Positions 1-5,175 of a DNA stretch of 5,175 nucleotides are shown here, in pieces. The position numbers and the translations under genes were made by a program. The stretch lies in the NCBI GenBank assembly GCA_046704085.1, contig JBJKSJ010000101.1, positions 1 through 5,175 of the forward strand, given 5' to 3'. The notes beneath the pieces were generated by a model. That model was not told the origin of the DNA and ran no database searches. It was given only the letters and a program-made list of their open reading frames with translations. How positions within the stretch are numbered: the first letter of the stretch is position 1; each line of letters opens with the position of its first letter. Source of the DNA: DATBHW01 sp046704085. GTDB lineage: Bacteria > Chloroflexota > Ktedonobacteria > Ktedonobacterales > DATBGS01.

Positions 1-1409
1 AAACAGGCGTAGCCTTCATCTTTGCTGGCATGGGCGCCCAGGTCATCATTGATGAAGTAGCCATAAGCGCCTGTTTGATTCTGGCGGGTTCCATCGGGCA
101 GTTGGAGGGTGAACTCCGGGTCGCCCACGTAGACGCCTGAGGCGCTGTTGTTTACGGCCATCAGGTCCACCAGGATGAAGCGCATGCCCTTGGGCGCCTG
201 ATAGCCCGGCGTCCAGACGCCCGTCGCCACTTTGACCACCGTCGTCACCAGGGCGCCACCAGAGGACGTCACCGATTTGCCGATGGGCGTCGGCGTCTCC
301 TGCCAGATCGAGCCATCATAGTTCGCGCCGGTGAGGGGAATCGTCTCCTGCGCCTCATTGTCCGAGCCGATGACCACGTTCCAATCGCTGATCTGCGTGC
401 CATGCGGCACGTTGAAGTACCAGTAGCCTGTGGCCTTCCTCTGCGCTCGTATAGTGCCAGGCAAACTGTCAGATTGGCCGTTGAATTCTGGATAGGGATT
501 GCCATCAGGGCCGATGACATTCGTATTCAGGTCAAGGATGACATCGTGCGTATCTGCGCTGTTATCCAGTTGGGCCTGAATCTTCAATATATCTCTGGTG
601 GGGTCATTGACCGGAGTATTCGGGCCGCCCTGAAACTGGGTCGCGTTCATCATGGTGATGGTGACGCCCGCGTAGATCGCCTGAAGGTTCAGATTGTTGA
701 GCGTCTGCGCGCCAGTGAGGTTCGGCGTCGGCGTCGGCGTGCTGCCAGAAGGGGTGGGCGTGTTGCTCGTGCCAGCAGTGGGGCTGGCACCAGGATGCGT
801 CCCTGTGCCGTTGTTCTGGCTGGTCGAATTGTTGGAGTTTTTGTGCAGCAGGGTGAAGGCCAGCACTCCGCCGCCGCCAAGCACCAGCACAACCAGCACG
901 ACGGCCACAATCAGGCCCAGCGCCACGCGCCTGCCGCTGCCCTTTTGCGGCTGCGCCCAGGGGGCGACGCCGCCCTGCGGCGTGATCACCGGGGGTGGGC
1001 CAGGCGCGTAGCCCGGCGCGGGAGGCGGCGCGTACTGCGGGGGCTGGCTGGACCCTGGCGGAAACGACCCCGGCGCGGCGGGGCCGGACCCTGGCCCGTT
1101 ATACTGGCTAAAGGGCGCCTGCGCGCCGGGCGGCGGAGGAAGCGGCGTGTACTGCGCGGCATAGGCATCGCTCGACGCTCCCCCCGCGCTGCCAAAGGCG
1201 CTCTCTGGTGGCGGCGGCGGCGCCAGCCGCGTCGGATCGGTGTCTAAGGTGCTGCCTGGCGGGGGCGGCGGCGTGAGTTGCGTCGCCTGGTTCTCTATCC
1301 CCGCTGGCGCGCCCTGGTTGACCGACGTCTGGCGAGCGCCGCAGTTGCCACAAAAGGCCGCGCCTGCTGGCAGGGGCTGGCCGCAATTGACGCAAGGTGT
1401 TGATCCCAT
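1..1409 (-). CDS. Zinc-ribbon, single-pass membrane protein with DUF4352-like outer domains (partial, 3' end missing)
   Basis: The frame is open from the ATG at 1409 to the window edge, giving 469 codons without a stop; the C-terminus is missing. Residues 6-23 form a short zinc ribbon with two CxxC pairs (C6/C9 and C20/C23). Residues about 30-155 are a Pro/Gly/Tyr/Ala-rich spacer. V162-L188 is one strongly hydrophobic membrane segment preceded by K-G-S-G-R-R, which favours a cytoplasmic N-terminus. A Ser/Asn/Thr/Pro stalk (about 190-230) follows, then two Ig-like regions: about 235-360 (ending in a YWYFNVPHG stretch) and about 376 to the edge (P-K-G-M-R-F-I-L-V-D-L followed by a polar-residue turn). 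Both resemble DUF4352, a domain common in exported Gram-positive and Chloroflexota proteins; this assignment is by eye. The start is supported by GGAGG nine bases upstream. The function is unknown. It may be a co-receptor or substrate of the neighbouring kinase, but this is inference. Confident as a gene, moderate on the domain name. Confidence 0.9.
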   Translation of the reverse strand, partial: MGSTPCVNCGQPLPAGAAFCGNCGARQTSVNQGAPAGIENQATQLTPPPPPGSTLDTDPTRLAPPPPPESAFGSAGGASSDAYAAQYTPLPPPPGAQAPFSQYNGPGSGPAAPGSFPPGSSQPPQYAPPPAPGYAPGPPPVITPQGGVAPWAQPQKGSGRRVALGLIVAVVLVVLVLGGGGVLAFTLLHKNSNNSTSQNNGTGTHPGASPTAGTSNTPTPSGSTPTPTPNLTGAQTLNNLNLQAIYAGVTITMMNATQFQGGPNTPVNDPTRDILKIQAQLDNSADTHDVILDLNTNVIGPDGNPYPEFNGQSDSLPGTIRAQRKATGYWYFNVPHGTQISDWNVVIGSDNEAQETIPLTGANYDGSIWQETPTPIGKSVTSSGGALVTTVVKVATGVWTPGYQAPKGMRFILVDLMAVNNSASGVYVGDPEFTLQLPDGTRQNQTGAYGYFINDDLGAHASKDEGYAC

Positions 1410-1424
1410 TGGAGTCCGCCTCCA
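1410..1424 (-). promoter_or_regulatory. Ribosome binding site of the zinc-ribbon gene, inside a small hairpin
   Basis: A Shine-Dalgarno GGAGG (1423-1419) lies nine bases upstream of the ATG at 1409 and fixes that start. The fifteen bases 1424-1410 can pair as TGGAG / CTCCA, a 5-bp stem with a 5-base loop, which would put most of the Shine-Dalgarno in the stem. The pairing is visible in the sequence; any effect on translation is inferred. Confidence 0.7.
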
Positions 1425-1430
1425 TCTCTA

Positions 1431-1456
1431 CGCGCGGGTAGCGAGGCGCCCGCGCG
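1431..1456 (-). other. GC-rich inverted repeat in the leader of the zinc-ribbon gene
   Basis: The arms CGCGCGGG and CCCGCGCG pair perfectly over 8 bp around a 10-base loop. The 3' arm ends seven bases upstream of the GGAGG. There is no following T-run on the minus strand, so it does not look like a terminator. It could be an RNA structure in the leader or a protein-binding site, or it may reflect the high local GC content. Confidence 0.45.
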
Positions 1457-1581
1457 CTGTGTTGTCGCATTTCCTGCTAAAAAAGAACGTTCCACCCCTG
1501 GCACTTTGGGGCATCAACGCCTTGCTCATCAGCGCTGGCCTGGTGAAGCGCGAACCATGCGGCCATCTCCCTGCTCACGCT

Positions 1582-1590
1582 ATTATAGCA
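1582..1590 (-). promoter_or_regulatory. Extended -10 promoter element for the zinc-ribbon gene
   Basis: The minus strand reads TGC-TATAAT: a perfect -10 hexamer at 1587-1582 preceded by the TGn extension at 1590-1588. This stands out in GC-rich DNA. No good -35 hexamer lies 16-18 bases upstream (a TTGCAC lies 22 bases away), which is tolerated in extended -10 promoters. Transcription would begin near 1575, leaving a leader of about 165 bases before the ATG. The same intergenic region shows no convincing terminator for the upstream kinase gene, so read-through is possible. Confidence 0.55.
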
Positions 1591-1652
1591 TGCTTTGGAT
1601 AGATGTCTTGTGCAATGGTCTGCCCTCTTTGAGCGAGGCGATGGCGCCCGTC

Positions 1653-4007
1653 CTACGGCGCGCGCCAGACCTGCGCGGTCTGATCGGCGCTGGCCGAGGC
1701 GATCTGCTGGCCGGTGGAGGACCAGCCGACATCATCGACCCCTCCTGTGTGCTTGCTGTAGGTCAGCACCGTGTTGGCGCTGCTGGCATCCCAGACCTGC
1801 GCCGTTCGATCCTGGCTGGCCGAAACGATGCGCTGCCCATCCGGCGACCAGGAGACTGCCGTCACATTGTTGCTGTGCCCGGTATAGGTCACGACGTTGT
1901 TCCCGGTGATGGCGTCCCAGACCTGCGTGGTGTGATCATAGCTGCCAGAGGCGATGCGTTTCCCATTCGGGGACCAGCGCACGGCAGCCACGCCGCTCGC
2001 GTGGCCGTTGTAGACATAGACGAGGTTCCCCAGCCCATTGGTGGGATTCCAGACCTGCACCGTCTTATCTTTGCTTCCCGATGCCACCAGGCTGCCATCG
2101 GGCGACCAGTCTACCGCCCAGACATGATCGGTATGGTTGGCAAACGTGAAGATAAATTGCTGGGTTGCCGCTTCCCAGACGCGCACGGTGTCATCGTAGC
2201 TTGCCGAGGCGATCAGCTTGCTGTCGGGCGACCAGGCCACCGCCTCCACCTCGGCGCTGTGGCCGGTATAGATCGTGATGTTGGCGCCGCTGCTGGCGTC
2301 CCAAATCTGGACCGTTTTATCCCTGCCCGCCGAGGCGATCTTGCTGCCATCGGGCGACCAGGCCACCGTCCAGACCTGATCGCTGTGGCCGCGATAGGTG
2401 AGGACATGGTTTCCGTTCAGGGCGTCCCAGACGCGCACGGTGTGGTCAAAACTGCCGGTGGCGATGCGCTTCCCGTTGGGCGACCAGGCCAGCGCGTCAA
2501 CGGCGCTGCTCTGGCCGTGATAGGTATACAGCGTGTCGCCCGGCTGCGGCGGCGTGGGTGTTGGCGTCTCCGTTGGCGTGGCAGTCGCGGTGGCAGTGGC
2601 TGTAGAGGTTGCCGTCCCTGTCGCAGTGGTCGTAGGCGTCGCGCCGTGCTGCGTCGTGCCGCCGCCAGTTTTGCTGGTGAGGAGCAGCGCCGCTGCGCCG
2701 CCGCCAATCATCGCCAGCCCGGCGGCCCCGGCGAGCAGGACTGTTCGCCGCGAGATACCCTGTTTGGGCGGTGGCCCAGCCTGCCCCGGCGCGGGCGCGA
2801 AAGGATAGCCAGGAGGAGGCGGCGTGCCATAGGTCGATGCGTCATACGATGGGACTCCCGCCGGGGGATTGGACGACCAACCGGCAGGGTGCGCGGGCGC
2901 GTAAGCTGGCGGCGTGCTGGGAGGAACCGATGGTTGCCGGGGTGGTCCACTCCCTGGCGCGTAGGGCGGCGGTGGATTGGAAGTGACCGTTGATTGCTGG
3001 GTCAGTCCACTCCCTGGCGCGCCGGATGGAGCAGAGGGCGTGGGCGGCGGGACAGCGTTGGGCGGGAGTGAACTGATCACCGTTTGCGCCGTGAAGACCG
3101 ATGGCCCTGCCTGGCCCGACTGCGCCGGGGGGCTGGCAGGCGCGGGCGCGCCAGGAAGCGTCTGTGCGCGCGTGATGGACGCCTGGCCGCCATCGCCCAG
3201 GCTGGCCTGCTCCAGGGCGTTGGCAAACGCGCGCATGCTGCCAAAGCGCGCTTTGGGGTCTTTCGCCAGGGCAGTCAGTACCACCTGCTCCAGCATGGGT
3301 GAGATCGTCGGGACGCGCTCACGCAGCGGCGGCGGCGGGGCCAGCACATGCTGGCTGGCAACCTCGGTAAACGTCCCCTGAAACGGGCGCTGACCGCTGA
3401 GCCATTCATAGACGACGACACCGAGCGAATATTGATCGCTGGCCGGGCGCGGCTTGCCCTGTAACTGTTCGGGAGCCATATAGGCCGCCGTCCCGGCGAC
3501 GCCCTGCGTCTCTTGATAGCTGGAACTCTGGGCCGCCAGCGCGATGCCAAAGTCCGAAAGCAAGACCTCGTTGCTGCGCCCCAGCAGCATATTCTCCGGC
3601 TTGACATCGCGGTGAATCAGCCGCTGATCGTGGGCGTATTGCAAAGCATCCGCTACCTGCTTGACGTAGGGCAGCATTACTGCCGGAGCCAGCGGCTGCT
3701 CAGCAGGGAAACGCTGGCGCAGCGAGCCATTGGGCGCGTAGTCCATCAGCAGATAGGGCGTGCCATCCTGCACGCCAAAATCCAGCACGCGCACGATATG
3801 CGCATGCACCAGCGTGGCAATCGTGCGCGCCTCGACGCGAAACTTCTCGACATCTGTCTGACTTGCCAGTTGGGTATGCAAGACTTTTACGGCGGCTTCC
3901 GTGCCCAGATAGACCTGCACCGCCAGATAGACCTCGGCAAAAGCGCCCTTGCCCAGCAATCGGGTCAGGCGATAGTTCCCAAATTGCTGGCCTTCTCGTT
4001 CGGCCAT
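1653..4007 (-). CDS. Membrane-anchored serine/threonine protein kinase with C-terminal WD40 beta-propeller
   Basis: This complete 784-residue Hanks-type kinase phosphorylates Ser/Thr on partner proteins. The catalytic domain spans about 12-267: Gly-rich loop LGKGAFAEVY (18-27, third Gly replaced by A24), K41, alpha-C E59, HRD 132-134, N139, DFG 152-154 and APE 178-180. All core residues are present, so it should be active. T167 and T173 in the activation segment are candidate phosphosites. A long Pro/Ala/Gly/Tyr spacer (about 280-415) leads to SRRTVLLAG (419-427) and one hydrophobic segment (423-443). A Thr/Ala/Pro stalk (457-489) and seven WD40 repeats (493-784) follow, enough for a closed propeller. 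The kinase should lie in the cytosol and the propeller outside, as in receptor kinases such as mycobacterial PknD (an NHL propeller there). No cysteine was seen in the whole protein. The start is the ATG at 4007, with GGAGG eight bases upstream; an in-frame TTG at 4043 lacks such support. It lies 93 bases downstream of the other propeller gene. The ligand and substrates are unknown. Confidence 0.96.
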   Translation of the reverse strand: MAEREGQQFGNYRLTRLLGKGAFAEVYLAVQVYLGTEAAVKVLHTQLASQTDVEKFRVEARTIATLVHAHIVRVLDFGVQDGTPYLLMDYAPNGSLRQRFPAEQPLAPAVMLPYVKQVADALQYAHDQRLIHRDVKPENMLLGRSNEVLLSDFGIALAAQSSSYQETQGVAGTAAYMAPEQLQGKPRPASDQYSLGVVVYEWLSGQRPFQGTFTEVASQHVLAPPPPLRERVPTISPMLEQVVLTALAKDPKARFGSMRAFANALEQASLGDGGQASITRAQTLPGAPAPASPPAQSGQAGPSVFTAQTVISSLPPNAVPPPTPSAPSGAPGSGLTQQSTVTSNPPPPYAPGSGPPRQPSVPPSTPPAYAPAHPAGWSSNPPAGVPSYDASTYGTPPPPGYPFAPAPGQAGPPPKQGISRRTVLLAGAAGLAMIGGGAAALLLTSKTGGGTTQHGATPTTTATGTATSTATATATATPTETPTPTPPQPGDTLYTYHGQSSAVDALAWSPNGKRIATGSFDHTVRVWDALNGNHVLTYRGHSDQVWTVAWSPDGSKIASAGRDKTVQIWDASSGANITIYTGHSAEVEAVAWSPDSKLIASASYDDTVRVWEAATQQFIFTFANHTDHVWAVDWSPDGSLVASGSKDKTVQVWNPTNGLGNLVYVYNGHASGVAAVRWSPNGKRIASGSYDHTTQVWDAITGNNVVTYTGHSNNVTAVSWSPDGQRIVSASQDRTAQVWDASSANTVLTYSKHTGGVDDVGWSSTGQQIASASADQTAQVWRAP
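1656..2531 (-). repeat. Seven tandem WD40 repeats of the kinase
   Basis: Seven units of 42-43 residues (the last cut to 38) begin at residues 493, 535, 577, 619, 662, 705 and 747. Each has the form [LV]-x-T-Y-x-GH ... V-x-x-V-x-W-S-P-[DN]-G ... I-A-S-x-S-x-D-x-T-V-x-V-W. The first strand (LYTY) can complete the last blade, the usual velcro closure. The GH pair is altered in unit 1 (GQ), unit 4 (NH) and unit 7 (KH). At DNA level this gives a period of about 126 bases. Confidence 0.95.
2541..2639 (-). repeat. Low-complexity Thr/Ala/Pro stalk in the kinase gene
   Basis: Residues 457-489 consist almost only of Thr, Ala and Pro, first as T-A repeats and then as T-P repeats. This is a flexible, possibly glycosylated stalk between the membrane segment and the propeller. 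Stalks of this kind are typical spacers in exported parts of bacterial surface proteins. The corresponding DNA is a GT/GC-rich simple-sequence tract that could vary in length between strains. Confidence 0.75.
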
Positions 4008-4015
4008 TGATGCGA

Positions 4016-4030
4016 CCTCCTGAAGAGGAG
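4016..4030 (-). promoter_or_regulatory. Ribosome binding site of the kinase gene, overlapping a small hairpin
   Basis: GGAGG at 4020-4016, eight bases before the ATG at 4007, selects this start over the in-frame TTG at 4043. The bases 4030-4017 can fold as CTCCT-CTTC-AGGAG, a perfect 5-bp stem with a 4-base loop that covers most of the Shine-Dalgarno. If transcription starts near 4026, from the TATTAT box just upstream, the anti-Shine-Dalgarno arm would be only partly transcribed. In a read-through transcript from the upstream gene it would be complete. Confidence 0.7.
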
Positions 4031-4032
4031 TG

Positions 4033-4038
4033 ATAATA
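4033..4038 (-). promoter_or_regulatory. Possible -10 box (TATTAT) of the kinase gene
   Basis: The minus strand reads TATTAT in the 93-base spacer between the two propeller genes. It differs from TATAAT at one position. No convincing -35 hexamer lies 16-18 bases upstream. The implied start near 4026 gives a leader of about 20 bases that just contains the ribosome binding site. It is weak evidence for a separate promoter; the kinase could equally be co-transcribed with the upstream gene. Confidence 0.3.
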
Positions 4039-4053
4039 CCCAATCCTCATCCG

Positions 4054-4073
4054 CGTTCTCTTGATCAAGAACG
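4054..4073 (-). promoter_or_regulatory. Inverted repeat upstream of the kinase gene (operator candidate)
   Basis: The arms CGTTCT (4054-4059) and AGAACG (4068-4073) are perfect inverted repeats around 8 bases. A perfect 12-bp palindrome, TCTTGATCAAGA (4059-4070), overlaps them with its centre shifted by one base. It lies about where the -35 region would be relative to the TATTAT box, so a DNA-binding regulator could act here. It is not followed by a T-run on the minus strand, so a terminator for the upstream gene is unlikely. Confidence 0.35.
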
Positions 4074-4100
4074 TCGATAGTCGGGAGATTGGGGGAAACG

Positions 4101-5175
4101 CTAGACGGCTTCCCAGACCAACGCCGTCTTATCATCGCTGGCCGAGGCGACGCGCGTGCTATCCGGCGACCAGACGACCGCCTCAATCACGCTGCTATGC
4201 CCGCGATATTCATAGAGAAAATGCCCCGTTGGCTCCCAGACCTGCACCGTCGTATCGTGGGTTGCTTCAGGCAGGTTGGTATTCCCGGCGCCAGAAGCGA
4301 TGCACCGGCCATCCGCCGACCATGCCACCGTATTGACCCCATCAGTATGGCCGTGATAGTTGATCGTGGCCGTCCCGGCGATGGGCTGCCAGACTTGCGC
4401 CGTTCCGTCGTGGCTGCCAGAGACTAATTGTGTCCCATCCGGGGACCAGGCGACTGCCCAGACCTCACCAGCCTGGTAGGTGTAGGTATACAGGGTGAAG
4501 CCATCGCTGGCGCGCCAGACCTGCACCGTCCGATCAACGCTGGCCGAGGCGATTTTGCTGCTGTCGGGCGACCAGGCCACCTGCTTCACCGCTGCCATAT
4601 GCCCGGTATACGTCTGGAGGGTCGCGGCGGTCTGCGCGTCCCAGACGTGGACCGTGTGATCCCTATCTTTAGCGGGCGTATTGCCGCCGCTGCCGGAGGC
4701 GATGCGGCTGCCATCGGGCGACCAGGCCACTGTGCCGACGTAGCTCCTGTGGCCGCGATAGGTCAGCAGCGTCTTCCCACTGCGCGCCTCCCAGACCTGC
4801 ACCGTCAGGTCGCTGCTGCCAGAGGCGATCCGCGTGCCATCCGGCGACCAGGCGACGGCGTTGACCGGGCCGGTATGTCCGGTATAGGTCAGGAGGGGCT
4901 GGCCTGTGCGCGCGTCCCAGACGATCACCCGCTGATCGCGGCTGCCGGTGACGATGTACCGGCCATCGCGCGACCAGTCAACGGCATAGACCGAGTCGGT
5001 ATGGCGGGTCAAGGTGAGCAAGGTAGTTCCCTGGGGCAGAAGCGGCGCGGGCGAGGGCGCTGCGGTGCGCCAGGGCGTGGCCGTCGGGCGCGTCGCCGTC
5101 GGGTCGGCGGCTGGCCGGTGATCGAGCGCCAGCCAGGTCAGCGCGCCGCTGGAAGCCGCCAGTCCGGCTATGCCC
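4101..5175 (-). CDS. Membrane-anchored WD40 beta-propeller protein, C-terminal part (possibly a second receptor kinase)
   Basis: The frame is open from the right window edge to a TAG at 4103-4101, giving 357 visible codons; the N-terminus lies outside. The visible part begins with GIAGLAASSGALTWLAL, which looks like the end of a membrane segment. A Thr/Pro/Ala stalk follows (visible residues about 22-46), then seven WD40 repeats (52-357), enough for a closed seven-bladed propeller ending in VWEAV. This order matches the C-terminal half of the downstream kinase, so an N-terminal kinase domain beyond position 5175 is plausible but unseen; a stand-alone membrane propeller is the alternative. Two repeats (third and sixth) carry extra residues in the loop before the D-x-T-V strand. 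An in-frame TTG at 5021 is not a credible start, because the frame upstream encodes the expected stalk and membrane segment. The propeller is probably outside the membrane and is expected to bind a protein or other ligand. Confidence 0.93.
   Translation of the reverse strand, partial: GIAGLAASSGALTWLALDHRPAADPTATRPTATPWRTAAPSPAPLLPQGTTLLTLTRHTDSVYAVDWSRDGRYIVTGSRDQRVIVWDARTGQPLLTYTGHTGPVNAVAWSPDGTRIASGSSDLTVQVWEARSGKTLLTYRGHRSYVGTVAWSPDGSRIASGSGGNTPAKDRDHTVHVWDAQTAATLQTYTGHMAAVKQVAWSPDSSKIASASVDRTVQVWRASDGFTLYTYTYQAGEVWAVAWSPDGTQLVSGSHDGTAQVWQPIAGTATINYHGHTDGVNTVAWSADGRCIASGAGNTNLPEATHDTTVQVWEPTGHFLYEYRGHSSVIEAVVWSPDSTRVASASDDKTALVWEAV
4104..5021 (-). repeat. Seven tandem WD40 repeats of the second propeller protein
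   Basis: The units start at visible residues 52, 94, 136, 186, 228, 270 and 320. Five fit the 42-residue unit (the last cut to 38) and two are 50 residues long owing to insertions at 4662-4688 and 4257-4286. The consensus is the same as in the kinase propeller, including W-S-P-D-G and I-A-S-x-S. The fifth unit has YQ in place of GH. The shared DNA words suggest common ancestry of the two arrays. Confidence 0.94.

Noticed and set aside
402..1247. Plus-strand reading frame of 281 residues opposite the zinc-ribbon gene
   Set aside because: It is very rich in Arg, Gly and Ala, as expected from the complement of Pro/Gly-rich coding DNA, while the minus strand encodes a sensible ribbon, membrane and outer-domain protein.
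1483..1490. AAGAACGT shared between the two intergenic regions (1483-1490 and 4067-4074) as a common operator half-site
   Set aside because: A single 8-base match between spacers of 243 and 93 bases is expected by chance fairly often, and the surrounding bases do not match.
1479..1511. CCCC/GGGG stem followed by a T-run as a terminator for the kinase gene
   Set aside because: The stem has only 4 bp with a 9-base loop, and about 10 bases separate it from the T-run. It also lies downstream of the candidate promoter of the next gene, where it would block that gene.
1506..2993. Plus-strand reading frame of 495 residues opposite the kinase gene
   Set aside because: It is antisense to the WD40 and spacer region. 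Its apparent repeats (for example G-V-P-D-L-x-G/R) are the mirrored WD40 periodicity, and its Arg-rich tail mirrors the Pro-rich spacer. It has no ribosome binding site of note and matches no known fold.
4008..4043. In-frame TTG at 4043 as the start of the kinase
   Set aside because: The ATG at 4007 has GGAGG at eight bases and begins right before the kinase N-terminal strand. The TTG would make the ribosome binding site and the TATTAT box part of the coding region or its immediate start.
4101..5021. A complete 306-residue propeller protein starting at the TTG at 5021
   Set aside because: The same frame stays open to the window edge and encodes a Thr/Pro stalk and a hydrophobic segment that fit the family, with no ribosome binding site at the TTG.

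Overview
This GC-rich window reads entirely on the minus strand. It holds one complete gene and two partial genes that run off the window edges. In transcription order (right to left) they are the C-terminal part of a membrane-anchored WD40 beta-propeller protein (5175-4101), a complete 784-residue serine/threonine protein kinase with a C-terminal seven-repeat WD40 propeller (4007-1653), and the first 469 residues of a zinc-ribbon membrane protein with DUF4352-like outer domains (1409-1). The long plus-strand reading frames are antisense shadows of these genes.

The likely source is a Chloroflexota bacterium, most plausibly of the Ktedonobacteria type. This is inference: it rests on the combination of Hanks-type kinase, proline-rich spacer, single membrane segment, Thr/Pro stalk and tandem WD40 repeats, the mid-protein SRR motif, and a neighbouring zinc-ribbon/proline-rich/membrane protein. 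No rRNA or other phylogenetic marker is present.

Layout: 1-1409 is the 5' part of the zinc-ribbon gene. 1410-1652 is an intergenic leader with a consensus extended -10 element, a GC-rich hairpin and a Shine-Dalgarno inside a small hairpin. 1653-4007 is the kinase gene. 4008-4100 is a short spacer with an inverted repeat, a TATTAT box and another Shine-Dalgarno in a small hairpin. 4101-5175 is the 3' part of the second propeller gene. No tRNA, rRNA, CRISPR array, insertion sequence or convincing rho-independent terminator was seen. No gene-free stretch exceeds 300 bases.

How they may work together (inference): all three products appear to have one membrane segment followed by a Thr/Pro-rich stalk and an outer domain. 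The kinase and the zinc-ribbon protein also share a Pro/Tyr/Ala-rich spacer on the cytoplasmic side. The simplest picture is a surface-signalling cluster in which propellers sense something outside the membrane, a cytosolic kinase relays it, and the zinc-ribbon protein is a co-receptor or substrate. The second propeller protein may itself be a kinase whose catalytic domain lies beyond position 5175.
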